From Croceimicrobium sp963974215 (lineage in GTDB: Bacteria > Bacteroidota > Bacteroidia > Flavobacteriales > Schleiferiaceae), in the NCBI GenBank assembly GCA_963974215.1, contig CAXBBL010000006.1, forward strand, positions 186,001-250,000: a stretch of 64,000 nt of DNA. The letters are read 5' to 3'. Below are positions 22,886 through 33,042 of this stretch, piece by piece (position 1 is the first letter of the stretch; each line of letters begins with the position of its first letter). Under the pieces are notes generated by a model, which saw only the letters and a program-made list of their open reading frames with translations, did no database searches and was not told where the DNA came from. Position numbers and translations under genes: made by a program.

Positions 22886-25800
22886 TTAATCCTTCATAAA
22901 ACGTTTGGTCATTAAGCCTTCGGTGGTTTCCACTTGCAGTAGATAAAATCCGCTCGATAAATTACCACAATCTACTGTCATCATCGAAACTGCATTGGCT
23001 TGCTCTTGCATTAGTATTTTACCATCGGAAGAGAAAATACGTATTTGCTTTATTTCTGCACTGGCTTCCACAAATAATTCATTTTGCGCTGGGTTGGGAT
23101 AGATATCTAAACCTAATGCCTGTACCTCAAGCTCGCTTTCATCGGCTACTAAGGCACGTTTAGCTGAACCGCCCAGAGCAGTGATTTCTATGGCGGAAAG
23201 AATAGAGTTTTGACTACTAGCCGCGGTAACGATAGAAAGCTCCCCATCGGTAACCAATGCGGTGAAAGTTTCGGTATACGCCACCGCTCCTGCTCCGGCA
23301 GACGAGAAAACATCTAAATTACTAATCTGGGCTTGACCCTCCACACTAATGCTAAAAATACGGGCACTCGGCTTCATTAAATAATTCTGTAACTCGGCAA
23401 AATGCAAGGTGACTTCATACTCGCCGCTCGCCGGCAGAGGAATAGCATAAGACATATTCTTGCCAATGCGGTATTTCTGATACAGACTAGCATCGCTGGT
23501 GTTGGCAATGGTGGCGGAAGAACTTAATGAGAAACCGCCTTGGAAATACTGATCAGCAATAAAGTTTTTTCCTGCTGCACTTTGGTAGGCTGCGCCACCA
23601 CAATTAATATTAAGACTGAAATTAGGATTGGGGTTTACAATAGGACTACCGGCACAATTGCAATTGCCATCTTCGATATCGTTTAGGGTGGTAGAATCGC
23701 CGTCATCGCAAGCACTTCCTGCTACTGGACAAGTAGAAAGCAGGTCGATGCTTTGGTTTAAACTATCGCCATTTAAGTAATAGCTCAGCGCTAAACTGCT
23801 GCCCAAAACATCGGTCAAATTACCCTGATACGTAAAACTTCCTAAAAGCGAATCGCCCGCGGCAATGTTTTGTCCTTGCGCAATATTTAGACTTAAGGCC
23901 GCATTTTGGGCCGACCATAACAGTGAGTCTAAACTGCGAGTAATACTGTCATTATTATAGATGTAAAAATCCAAGCTGCTCATCTGCCCCTGAGCGGCAC
24001 TAATCGAAACTTGCGCCGAGCTAAGGGCTACTAAAATAGGACTGGGCGCTGGTGGCGTAGTACCACTGCTAATTTCTATTGCTGAAATAAGACTGTTATT
24101 TACGCTAGCCGCAGTGTTGAGATTTAATTCTCCATCGGCTACTTCTACACTTAAGGTGATGGAATAAGCCTGATTGCCGCCGACGAGATTGGTAATATCC
24201 AAATCATCAATCACCAAATCGCCTTCGGCCGAAATATCAAAAACCCTTCTCCCTGCTTGCATTAAATAGTTCTGGATTTCCGCAAAATGCAAGGTAACTT
24301 GATAGGTCGCTTCTTGCGGAAGTGGAATAACATAAGACATATTTTTACCCAAACGAGCGCTTTGGTATAGTGGCATATCGGCCGTTTGACCAATATTCGC
24401 ATTCGTACTAATAGGAATTCCGCCTTTGAAATACTGATCCGCTATATAAACCTTTCCGCTGTTAGCGCTAGTATAAGCAAGACCACCGGCATTAATATTC
24501 AGACTAAAGCTTTGCGGCTGATTGGGCGTACCCGCACAATTACAATTCCCGTCTTCCTGATCATTGATGGTACTGGCATCGCCATCATTACAAGGTGTTC
24601 CCGTCGGAAGACAGTTTATAACGGCCTGCGCATCTAGGCTTAAAGCCGTATTTACACCACTTAGGTAGATGGCATAATTTGCAACATAAGTACCTGATAT
24701 TAAATTAGTAGGATTAAAATAAAGCCACATAGCGAGGCTGTCTCCTCCTGCCAAAACGCTACTAGCCACTTGCAGGCTAAATACAGCCGTATCTGCACCA
24801 GAGGCCATAATTGAATCAATGGGATACGCGAGTGTATCGGGATTCACTAAATAAACTAAGGCACTATCTAAACTCGCATTGATATTACTTGTGAAATTTA
24901 ACGCTGCGGCAGATAAGTAAGGTAAAGCAGAAGGTGTACTAATCACTTTTTCGATGCTTATCGCAGAAAGCTTAGCATTATTAACCGAGGCCTGCGTATT
25001 GATATTAAGGAGGCCATCATTTACAGCTACGGTATAGGTCAATTGATAAGCGGTTTTAGCACCAACTTCATTATAAATATCTAAATCATTGATGTATAAG
25101 GAGTCCTCCATCGTCACATCGAAAACACGCTTGTTAGGGGCAAATGCGCCCGACCAAATTTCAGCGAAATATAAGGTTACGCGGTAATCGGCCGCTTCAG
25201 TTAAAGGAATGGCATAGGCCAAATTAGCCGCCCAACGCTCGCTAGAATAAAGATTGGAATCAGCTGTGCTGGCAATACTTTGCAAGGCACCGGCCGTGCT
25301 GCCATTTAAAAAATATTGATCGCTGCTAAATTGATCGCCATTAGCGGCCGTATAGGCTGGACCACCCACATTAATATGAAGACTGAAAGCACTAGCAATT
25401 ACATTAGTTCCGGCACAATTACAGTTGCCATCGGTGGTATCGTTTGTTGTACTAGCATCGCCATCATCGCAAGAAAGACCCGCTGCAGGACAAGCCGCTT
25501 CACCCGATAAACTAAGTACCGCTGGTATATTTCCACCATCGTAATACACTTGCAACTGAGCAGAACGTACTACTGGGCTACTACTCTGAGGTTGGAAATA
25601 AGCGGTGAAATTGTTAGTATAAGCCGCCGGGATAGCCGTATTGGCATTGAGATTATGACTAAAATCTTGTGGATGGGCGCCCAATAATTTAACTGAATCT
25701 ACCCATACCAAATTGGCGCTGCTGTTTACCAGACTCAAGCTGATGCTGTCGGTTGAGCTAAGTGGCGTAGACTGAAAATGATGGCTGCTTGGATTAAACA

Positions 25801-28800
25801 ATAATGGAGCCGCAGCGGGACGAACGGCAATGGCAGAGATCTTGGCATTTTCGGCCAAAGATTCTAAGCTAAGCTCTAAAGAACCATCGTTTATTACTAC
25901 CGAATAGGTTTTAATTAAAGCGGCGGCGCCACCTACGGTATCAAAAATATCGAAGGCCCCTTCTACTAAATTACCTTCTAATTTTATGTCGAAAACCCTT
26001 GCTCCAGTAAAAAAATTAGGGGCGTAAATTTCGGCGAAATATAAGTCTACCAAATAGCTACCATTGGCATCAACCGGAATGGAATATTGTAAATTAGTAC
26101 TATAGCGTTCACTGTGGTATAAATTATCGTCGTTGGTGTTGGCTATAGGCTGAACCTTTTGAAATTGCGAGCCATTGGCAAAATATTGATCGGCTAAAAA
26201 CTCTTCTCCAGAGGCAGTGGTAAAGGCTGGTCCACCACAATTAATTAAAATCGCTTCCGAAATAGCCACTTGCCCTTTCACGCTAAGTTTCTGTAAGGAA
26301 TTATTAGCCGAGCTAAAAATTAGCAGGCTGTCTTGAAAAGATGCGCTCAAAGCCGCACTAATTGTCAAGGCTATACTATCGCCTACGCCGAGGTGCAAGG
26401 GTAATCCCTCGGCAATGCTGGCATTCAGACCTAAAGTACTTTGCTGCCAAAGAATGGAATCAATTAAGATCGCTTGGTTGCCATTTTGATTTTTTAACCA
26501 AATAGTCGCTTGTGCAGATTGGCCCGCCGCAATAGTTCCAAAATCGATTTCTGTAGCTAGTGCTAAGTTACTTTTAATGCTAGCGTTTAACTGCGGTAAA
26601 CTAGGATTAGCAAAGAAGCTAAATACTTCCTGCGATAGTAATTGTCCGCCGCCCTTTACGGGAGAACCAGAAGCTATATATACTTTCTGATTATTAACAA
26701 TGGCTTGCGTTCCATGACGACCTTCGTTTAAAGAATCGAGCAGTCGCCAGCTGTAATCGCTTAAGTTTAAAGCTTGGGTAAGATTAGACGCCGTTGCTGC
26801 GGTATCTTCTCCTCCTATTATTAATAATTCATTGCCAATTATAGCGGTACTAGCCGCTGCTACTGGTCTGGGTAAATTATTTGTTACGGTGCTCCAAGAT
26901 TGGGTATTAAAATCATACACATCTACCGCCGCAATATTATCGCTGAAATAGCCGGTTAAGCCAGTGGTTCTTCCGCCGGCAGCGTACAGTTTACCATCTT
27001 TTAAGCTGGCGTGAAAATGATCGCGCGAACGTGGCGCATCACTAAGAACCGTCCAAGTATTGGTGGCTGGATCAAATTGATCGAACCAAGGCACCCAGCC
27101 ACTGGTATGCCCATTTTGAATACCGCCAATTAAGTAGAACTTATCTTGGTACACCACGGAACCCGCGCTGCCTCTTCTTCTGTTTTGGGGAATTATTGGG
27201 CCTTGGTGCCAAGCGTCCGCCAAGGGATCGTAAATATAAATTCGATCGAGCGGTGTTTCGTTGGGGAAATTACCCGTCATACCACCTATTACATAAACCA
27301 AACCTTCATGGGGTATGGCCTGAAAGTGATGTATGGGAAAACCTAGCGCTGAACCTACAGTCCACGTATCGGTGGCTGGATGATAAAGATTCACATTAGA
27401 ACCATGCTCTCTTCCTCCTAAAAGCACAAAGTACTCGCCTGCTTGTACATAAGCGGCTTCGTGGCGGCCTTGGGGACAAGAACCACCGTTTCCTAAAGCT
27501 TGGCAGCTAGATGCGTCATTAATATAAGTCCATTCTCCCGTTAAGGTATTGGGAGCGAAATTCGCTTTGATATAATCGTAAGTCGCATTAAATGTGGGAT
27601 CTGCAGAAGCTTTTCCTGCTGCCACTCCCACGGCTAAAGCCTGATTGGAACTGAAAATCGTTTGCATAAAAGCTGGAAATGGCATGGCCGCTCCCAAGTT
27701 TTGCTTGCCGTTACCAAAATCAATTTTCGGCTGAATACTGTGGTTTAATGGGTTGATCTCTAAAAACAAGCTAATTTCCGAAGCCGCCGCTAGGCCCGTC
27801 AATGCAAAATCATTTTGCGTGAGCTGACCATTTACTTCCAGCCATATACTCATCACCAAATTACCCTGATTCGCATTGGCGCCAATCATGATGTAATTGT
27901 CTTGATCGCCCGTTCCTACATAAAAAGCGTGGAACTGATCACCCTGGGGATTGGCCTGAAAAAGCGGACCTAAAATAGCCGTTTCTAGTTCAAAGGCTAA
28001 AGTTTGTTGATTCACCTGCAAGCCAAATTGAAAGCCATTTTGCAAATCGTTATTGGCTCCAAAAGGAGAACCCGCGGGTGCATCGTTGAAGGAAAGTAAA
28101 CCTACTGCTCCACCGGCGATAATTTCTACTGGACTATTATCTTCGTTTTTATAGAGCTCTAAATAATCGTTAATACCATTGCTCATAAATCCCGTAAAAC
28201 CGAGGCCGTACAAACCAATACCAGGATCGCCATTAAGCAGCGGATAATCCAAGGCTAAATTAAGAGTAGTACCATTACTGGCGTCCAAGGCAAAGAAATC
28301 CACTTGATCGTTTAAACCATCATCGTCATCATCGGGATCATTAAGATCACTGACCTTAAAACCATTGATTAAGGTTTTGTCATTATCGGCCGGAACGCTA
28401 GATCCACTGCAGGGATTGGTGCCATTGGCAATTTCATCGGCATTGGTATAGCCATCTAAATCCTCGTCAATGGTGGGGTCATCTGCCCCCGAGCACTGCA
28501 CAAAATCTTGCGGTTCAAAAATGGTAATGGCATTGGAACCGTAGGTAGCCGCCCAAATGGTACCCGGGAAAATATCGTTATCGCCTTGGCTACACACATC
28601 TAGGGGCACCGCACCAAAGCCTGTGGCTAATACACTTACGTCAGATGCGCTATTAATACTGCCTTGCGCATTACGATTAACCGAATAAATATTCCCGTTA
28701 AAGCTGGCAGCTAGTAGATTACCTTGCAATTGTCCGCTAAAATTACTGGCAGTATATTCTGTCATACCATTGGTAGAGGCGGTTATTGTAAAGAGCGATT

Positions 28801-30115
28801 GATCATCTACCCCCGCATTTTGAAAGTCGCCTTCGATGGGATCGGCTAAACTGGGATCCACCGGAGGCCAATCGACTGGTAAAGTGGTAGCGGGGTTTCC
28901 GGTAACGGCCTGACGCCACACACCATTTATACCACCCGCGCCATTAGCATGGTCATGGGTAAATAACCCAGCCCCAAGCGGATTCGCTCTAACCGGGTTA
29001 GGATGGCCGCCATAATAACCTTGACCGCTAATAAAATGTAAACCATCTTTATTGTTCACCTTATCGTCGTTGGGGCCGGGTCCCGTAGAACCTGGTTCGC
29101 CGATAAGCCAATTATTGGTAGCAGTTCCTACACCTTCATTGGCAGGATGTCCACCCCAACCTTGGTTCGCGCCATTATCCCAAGTGTACATTTTGCCATC
29201 TTGCGTAAGCACCACATCAAAAGCATTTCTAAATCCGGTAGCATACACTTGCACGGGGCTATTGCTGGTCCACTTGGCTTGATTTAAACCATCGTTTCCC
29301 CCGAAAGGATCATTGATGTCAATGCCATTATATCCGGGCTGAGTGGGATCGTCAATGCCATTTGCATTAGCGCGAGTAGGATCATCTAGGGTGGGTAAAT
29401 CGTAAATATAAAGACTGCCATTTTGGGCATCGGTTAAAACCGGAAGGGTATTAATATCGTTTAAATCTACCGCTAGAATAGCAGAAGATAATGCGTACTC
29501 CGTTAGGAAGGCAAAGTTATTCGAGGGGGCGCCAGCATTGGTGTTTCCACCAGAAGCGACGTAAAGAATATTGTTGACTTTGTCGATTTGTAGTCCGTTC
29601 GTACTGTGATTTTCTTCCGAGCGAGGCAGCCCACGTACCAAATCTACTTTAATCCACTGGCTACCATCCCAAACCAAGCGTGAAATTATTCCCGAATTAG
29701 AGTCGAGGTTAATATCCGAACCGCCACCACCACCACCAATGCGATAATCGCTGGAAGTCACGTAAATAATGGGATTAGTCGCGGTTCCATCTACCATTAA
29801 ACCTGTGATTTGTCGCTTCACAACATTGTGTAAGGCACCATCATTATCGTTGTGATTTTGTATTTGCTTTACCGACAAAATCGTTTCTGTGGCGATAACA
29901 TTATAGCTATTGGCGCTTTGCCTTTGCACGGTATAAGCGTAGATTTCGCCCGACTGTACCGAGACGTAAAGTCGCCCATCAGGACCAAAATCTAAAGACG
30001 TGGGATTAGTTATGGAAACGCCATTAAGACCAGTAGCGCTAAAGTTAAATTGCGCTTGTAATGGACTGAAAATAAAGCCCAAAACCATTAATGCGAGAAT
30101 AGTAAATCTTTTCAT
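22886..30115 (-). CDS. Giant T9SS-secreted protein: propeller, kelch repeats, four malectin domains
   Basis: A 2409-residue surface or secreted protein. Signal peptide MKRFTILALMVLGFIFSPLQAQ. About 25-530 is a sorbosone/PQQ-dehydrogenase-like beta-propeller (LDFGPDGRLYVSVQSGEIYAY; GFRNAFDVV). About 540-610 is an acidic calcium-binding-like stretch (DEDLDGYTNADEIANGTNPC; DDDDDGLNDQ). About 890-1150 holds kelch repeats (VYVIGGMTGN, FYLIGGIQNG, LYAAGGRTTG). Four malectin domains start near 1285, 1575, 1865 and 2170 ([IV]N.GG.A.....G..F..DQYF). Three cysteine-rich connectors of the type CDDGDASTxND..DGNCNCAG come before malectins 2-4. The T9SS type A sorting domain is at about 2335-2409 (YPNPAQNELFV ... 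KRFMKD). Malectins suggest binding of oligosaccharide or cell-wall glycans. It is a single-gene unit with no terminator seen. Confidence 0.92.
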   Translation of the reverse strand: MKRFTILALMVLGFIFSPLQAQFNFSATGLNGVSITNPTSLDFGPDGRLYVSVQSGEIYAYTVQRQSANSYNVIATETILSVKQIQNHNDNDGALHNVVKRQITGLMVDGTATNPIIYVTSSDYRIGGGGGGSDINLDSNSGIISRLVWDGSQWIKVDLVRGLPRSEENHSTNGLQIDKVNNILYVASGGNTNAGAPSNNFAFLTEYALSSAILAVDLNDINTLPVLTDAQNGSLYIYDLPTLDDPTRANANGIDDPTQPGYNGIDINDPFGGNDGLNQAKWTSNSPVQVYATGFRNAFDVVLTQDGKMYTWDNGANQGWGGHPANEGVGTATNNWLIGEPGSTGPGPNDDKVNNKDGLHFISGQGYYGGHPNPVRANPLGAGLFTHDHANGAGGINGVWRQAVTGNPATTLPVDWPPVDPSLADPIEGDFQNAGVDDQSLFTITASTNGMTEYTASNFSGQLQGNLLAASFNGNIYSVNRNAQGSINSASDVSVLATGFGAVPLDVCSQGDNDIFPGTIWAATYGSNAITIFEPQDFVQCSGADDPTIDEDLDGYTNADEIANGTNPCSGSSVPADNDKTLINGFKVSDLNDPDDDDDGLNDQVDFFALDASNGTTLNLALDYPLLNGDPGIGLYGLGFTGFMSNGINDYLELYKNEDNSPVEIIAGGAVGLLSFNDAPAGSPFGANNDLQNGFQFGLQVNQQTLAFELETAILGPLFQANPQGDQFHAFYVGTGDQDNYIMIGANANQGNLVMSIWLEVNGQLTQNDFALTGLAAASEISLFLEINPLNHSIQPKIDFGNGKQNLGAAMPFPAFMQTIFSSNQALAVGVAAGKASADPTFNATYDYIKANFAPNTLTGEWTYINDASSCQALGNGGSCPQGRHEAAYVQAGEYFVLLGGREHGSNVNLYHPATDTWTVGSALGFPIHHFQAIPHEGLVYVIGGMTGNFPNETPLDRIYIYDPLADAWHQGPIIPQNRRRGSAGSVVYQDKFYLIGGIQNGHTSGWVPWFDQFDPATNTWTVLSDAPRSRDHFHASLKDGKLYAAGGRTTGLTGYFSDNIAAVDVYDFNTQSWSTVTNNLPRPVAAASTAIIGNELLIIGGEDTAATASNLTQALNLSDYSWRLLDSLNEGRHGTQAIVNNQKVYIASGSPVKGGGQLLSQEVFSFFANPSLPQLNASIKSNLALATEIDFGTIAAGQSAQATIWLKNQNGNQAILIDSILWQQSTLGLNASIAEGLPLHLGVGDSIALTISAALSASFQDSLLIFSSANNSLQKLSVKGQVAISEAILINCGGPAFTTASGEEFLADQYFANGSQFQKVQPIANTNDDNLYHSERYSTNLQYSIPVDANGSYLVDLYFAEIYAPNFFTGARVFDIKLEGNLVEGAFDIFDTVGGAAALIKTYSVVINDGSLELSLESLAENAKISAIAVRPAAAPLLFNPSSHHFQSTPLSSTDSISLSLVNSSANLVWVDSVKLLGAHPQDFSHNLNANTAIPAAYTNNFTAYFQPQSSSPVVRSAQLQVYYDGGNIPAVLSLSGEAACPAAGLSCDDGDASTTNDTTDGNCNCAGTNVIASAFSLHINVGGPAYTAANGDQFSSDQYFLNGSTAGALQSIASTADSNLYSSERWAANLAYAIPLTEAADYRVTLYFAEIWSGAFAPNKRVFDVTMEDSLYINDLDIYNEVGAKTAYQLTYTVAVNDGLLNINTQASVNNAKLSAISIEKVISTPSALPYLSAAALNFTSNINASLDSALVYLVNPDTLAYPIDSIMASGADTAVFSLQVASSVLAGGDSLAMWLYFNPTNLISGTYVANYAIYLSGVNTALSLDAQAVINCLPTGTPCNDGDASTINDQEDGNCNCAGTPNQPQSFSLNINAGGLAYTSANSGKVYIADQYFKGGIPISTNANIGQTADMPLYQSARLGKNMSYVIPLPQEATYQVTLHFAEIQNYLMQAGRRVFDISAEGDLVIDDLDITNLVGGNQAYSITLSVEVADGELNLNTAASVNNSLISAIEISSGTTPPAPSPILVALSSAQVSISAAQGQMSSLDFYIYNNDSITRSLDSLLWSAQNAALSLNIAQGQNIAAGDSLLGSFTYQGNLTDVLGSSLALSYYLNGDSLNQSIDLLSTCPVAGSACDDGDSTTLNDIEDGNCNCAGSPIVNPNPNFSLNINCGGAAYQSAAGKNFIADQYFQGGFSLSSSATIANTSDASLYQKYRIGKNMSYAIPLPASGEYEVTLHFAELQNYLMKPSARIFSISVEGQAQISNLDVFSSAGAGAVAYTETFTALVTDGELSIVTAASSQNSILSAIEITALGGSAKRALVADESELEVQALGLDIYPNPAQNELFVEASAEIKQIRIFSSDGKILMQEQANAVSMMTVDCGNLSSGFYLLQVETTEGLMTKRFMKD

Positions 30116-30311
30116 CTGTTTGGTATGTCTCGCTAAAGTGCTTTAATAGCAGACGAGTAACCCATAATTTTCGATGAAGGGAAGATGATTTTAGGTTTAA
30201 GGAAAATAAGACCTTAATGTTTGTGTAATCAGGAGACTAGGGTTTAAAAGTGATAAAAACTAACATCCAAGCTATTTCTTACTATAACCAGATACTAAAA
30301 GAGTTTATCGC

Positions 30312-30755
30312 CTACTGATCTAGAGAACAACCCTTATTCACTTTCGTGTAAATTTCAGGAAGCATTTTCAACTCCTGTAATCCAATAGATTCAATAGAAA
30401 TGAGCTCGCCCTTCTTTACTGTCACTACAAAGGCAGCATTAACATAGGGATTATATTGCACCATTCGATCTTGGTCCTTCTCGATAATCACTTTATAAAA
30501 ACCTTCGTACAAATCATTGTCAGTAATAACCCAAGGAGCTTCAGTTTCACTAAAATGCTCCAGCCAGGTAAAAGTGGCTTTGGTACAAAAAGCACAAGCA
30601 TAATTGGGTAAAACAAAGACTACTTGGCATTCTTCAAAGTCAATCTGCTCAAAGCTCTCTAAATAAGTAACTACTTGGGGCTCCGTCTTTTTACAGCTGC
30701 TAGCGCAAAGCAAAAACACCATAAGTAATAGCCTTATCGCTTGTAGATTCCTCAT
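30312..30755 (-). CDS. Small lipoprotein with CxxC motif (function unknown)
   Basis: A 147-residue lipoprotein with signal and lipobox (LLLMVFLLCASSC). The mature part has CAFCTK near residue 56, preceded by VVFVLPNYA, which resembles the active site of a thioredoxin-like fold, but the rest is too divergent to assign. Its start lies 56 nt inside the preceding gene. The next Met would leave too short a signal, so the overlap seems real. With the upstream lipoprotein gene it probably forms a two-gene unit. Another cysteine near the C-terminus (NKGCSLDQ) is present. Confidence 0.6.
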   Translation of the reverse strand: MRNLQAIRLLLMVFLLCASSCKKTEPQVVTYLESFEQIDFEECQVVFVLPNYACAFCTKATFTWLEHFSETEAPWVITDNDLYEGFYKVIIEKDQDRMVQYNPYVNAAFVVTVKKGELISIESIGLQELKMLPEIYTKVNKGCSLDQ

Positions 30756-31794
30756 CCTTAATATATAATTTACTATTAGCTATAAAACAGTTTCTATTGT
30801 CGTAACGCTTGCCATCTATTCTAAGCGTCTTTATAATTTCACCTGATTCTATAGCAATTATTTCAAAAAGCATATCCGCCCAATAAGGAGGAATATTTAA
30901 GCCTTCCGCGTCTTTTAAAGCTTTACTAAGCTTCGATCTTCGGACTAGTACATTTGATTTTTCATCCAGCCACAAACCGGTAGCAAAGCTAGATTGTTGA
31001 TAATATTTTAAACGATACTCTTGATCACCTAGGTAGTTTACATCAAATTCCTCAGCCGAAAAATGAATTGAATTCAGCCTTATTGAGCGTGAATCTCCAC
31101 TAAGAAAATCATAGGCCCAAATTTGATTACGAAAAGCCCGAGTATAGTACAGGCTATTTTCTGAATATGCCAGAATCGGATGCTCTAAAAAGGGATTAAC
31201 AGTAATGGGAGGATCAAAAGAAAAAGGATAGTGCGTATGGCCATTTTTTATATCAACCAAGCACACATTTGCGCAGCTCGCAATTCTTGCTTCGTCAAGA
31301 TCATAATCCTTAAACCTAACTACAAGAGGAAGTACTAGTAAGCTATCATTTGCTCCGCCGGGCCATGCACCATAATAACTCATCACGGCTAAAGCTTCAA
31401 TAGCATTTGTATCTGATAAAGGAATTCTATAAATGCTATCTTCCTTATCGCTCGAATCAACCCTAATTTCAGCCCCCTTTATCGACAAATGGGGAAAGTC
31501 GAAATTTAGGCCATGTAATCTGCGATCATCCTTGTTCATCTGGAAGCCTTCTATCTTTTTCAAATAAACTTCTTGGCCCCTATTTAATTCAACAAAGAGG
31601 AGGGAGCCAAATGCATCGGTTAGAAAGAGCGTATCCCCTTTCACCCTTTGCCAATTTAAAAGCCTAGCGAAAGTTTTAGCCTGGTCTTTAATGATTAAAT
31701 CGTCAATTTTATTAGCATAATCAGTCGGTTTTGAAACATCACAGGCCGCTACATAAAATAAAAGACAAAATAATTTCAGGGCGGTTCTTTGCAT
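30700..31794 (-). CDS. DUF4221-like lipoprotein (beta-propeller type)
   Basis: A 364-residue lipoprotein (MQRTALKLFCLLFYVAAC). Repeated strand patterns (LFLTDAFGSLLFVELNRG, SLLVLPLVVRFKD, NSLYYTRAFRNQIWAYDFLSG, NSKLYIKDEE) suggest a beta-propeller, and the protein resembles Bacteroidota DUF4221 or 6-bladed-propeller lipoproteins. The function of that group is unknown. Its 3' end overlaps the start of the CxxC lipoprotein gene by 56 nt. No relation to PadR genes upstream is evident. Assignment is from general pattern, hence moderate confidence. Confidence 0.6.
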   Translation of the reverse strand: MQRTALKLFCLLFYVAACDVSKPTDYANKIDDLIIKDQAKTFARLLNWQRVKGDTLFLTDAFGSLLFVELNRGQEVYLKKIEGFQMNKDDRRLHGLNFDFPHLSIKGAEIRVDSSDKEDSIYRIPLSDTNAIEALAVMSYYGAWPGGANDSLLVLPLVVRFKDYDLDEARIASCANVCLVDIKNGHTHYPFSFDPPITVNPFLEHPILAYSENSLYYTRAFRNQIWAYDFLSGDSRSIRLNSIHFSAEEFDVNYLGDQEYRLKYYQQSSFATGLWLDEKSNVLVRRSKLSKALKDAEGLNIPPYWADMLFEIIAIESGEIIKTLRIDGKRYDNRNCFIANSKLYIKDEESTSDKAITYGVFALR

Positions 31795-31895
31795 AGGGCG
31801 GGAGACTTCAGAAAGCTAATTTACCAAATAATTCTCCTCACCACACTAGCAAAGCTCAGAAACGACAACAATTATAGAATCGAATAATTGTGATT

Positions 31896-32624
31896 TTAAA
31901 CCCGATAAAAACTCAACCTCTCCTTTAAACTCTCTACTTGTTCTTCTGCCAGCACAATCATTTTAAGATTGGCCACACTATAGATAAGGGCAAGGCAGAA
32001 AAACACGGAGGTGAAAATCATTCCACCATCACTAAATATCGGTGGATGTAAAAACCCAAAGGTCCCATTAGCGAATAAATTTGATTGCCAGGGTAGAATT
32101 ACCACATAGTATAAAAACCACCAATAATAACGGGAACTGGCGAGTAGCATCGACTTCTCTCCAGACATTCTTTTAGAAAGCTTTTTCGCTTTAATAAACA
32201 TGTAAATAAATGTAGATAAAGCACTTATATAAATTACACCCCATATGATTGTATTTAAAACTGGCAGTGCTTTTAAACTCAAATAGCAGAGCACCATAAA
32301 AAGGACTGTGGCAAAAATCTGCGGCGGCCTTAACCAATGATTAAACTCTCTCTTCGTGTGTGTCCAATATTTTTTAGTAACAATTTTAGAATGCTCTTCT
32401 ACCAAAGTTAGCATCCCAAAAACCCCAAAAGACTTATACACCTTATGGAAAGCCTCCTTAAAACTAAGTTGTGGATCTTTCTCCCAAATATCCTCCACGC
32501 GGCTAGCAAGGTGATCCACTAATTCCATGCGCAGATCTACATAATAAATATCCTTCTTCTTACAGAAGTTAAAGATGAATTGTAATTCTTCGGGACTAAC
32601 TGTTCTCTCCTTTTGCATTTCCAT
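31896..32624 (-). CDS. Membrane protein co-transcribed with PadR regulator
   Basis: A 242-residue protein. Residues about 1-85 are a helical cytoplasmic domain (PEELQFIFNFCKKKDI, LRMELVDHLASRVEDIW, LSFKEAFHKVYKSFG), like the prefix domain seen in membrane proteins paired with PadR-type repressors. Four hydrophobic helices follow at about 100-225. Such pairs often sense or relieve envelope stress, but the role here is inferred. The ATG overlaps the padR stop by one base (TAATG); an in-frame Met two codons later is also possible. Confidence 0.65.
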   Translation of the reverse strand: MEMQKERTVSPEELQFIFNFCKKKDIYYVDLRMELVDHLASRVEDIWEKDPQLSFKEAFHKVYKSFGVFGMLTLVEEHSKIVTKKYWTHTKREFNHWLRPPQIFATVLFMVLCYLSLKALPVLNTIIWGVIYISALSTFIYMFIKAKKLSKRMSGEKSMLLASSRYYWWFLYYVVILPWQSNLFANGTFGFLHPPIFSDGGMIFTSVFFCLALIYSVANLKMIVLAEEQVESLKERLSFYRV

Positions 32625-32950
32625 TAAGAACTAAATAAACCGTTTAAAGCAGTAATATAAGCTTTCGCTGAAAGCGCCATCTCCTCTACTCTTTCCTTCG
32701 CTTCGGGCTTGGCCGCTAAACGATAATACTTGCGAGGACGAGTTCCGCTATCTTTAAATTCACTTACTAGTAAACCCTCATTTTCTAGCTTGTGTAAAAC
32801 AGGGTAAAGGGCTCCTTCATTGAGTTTAATAATCCCCTCGGTCTTTTCTTCCACCAAGCGCGTTAACTCGTAACCATAACTTTCGCCCTCCTGAGCAATC
32901 AAGTGGAGAATTATGTCTTCTAAAAAACCTTTAATATAGGATTTTTTCAT
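32624..32950 (-). CDS. PadR family transcriptional repressor
   Basis: A 108-residue winged-helix regulator: MKKSYIKGFLEDIILHLIAQEGESYGYELTRLV, GALYPVLHKLENEGLLVSEF, and RPRKYYRLA are the standard PadR helix and wing motifs. The C-terminal helix for dimerisation is present. It probably represses its own operon with the downstream membrane protein: a near-perfect palindrome begins at the last base of the start codon region (32950-32968) and overlaps the predicted promoter. Confidence 0.93.
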   Translation of the reverse strand: MKKSYIKGFLEDIILHLIAQEGESYGYELTRLVEEKTEGIIKLNEGALYPVLHKLENEGLLVSEFKDSGTRPRKYYRLAAKPEAKERVEEMALSAKAYITALNGLFSS

Positions 32951-32968
32951 ACCTCAGAATCTGAGGTA
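32950..32968 (-). promoter_or_regulatory. Candidate PadR operator abutting the start codon
   Basis: TACCTCAGA-A-TCTGAGGTA has perfect 9-bp arms around one central base and shares its outer T with the padR ATG. A TACTTTTA motif overlapping its distal edge (minus strand) resembles a -7 element, so repressor binding would cover the transcription start. Confidence 0.65.
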
Positions 32969-33042
32969 AAAGTATAAAAATTTTAATCACTGCGAAGTCA
33001 AGAGATTATAGATTAATTTAGAAACATCCAAAGACCAATCCA

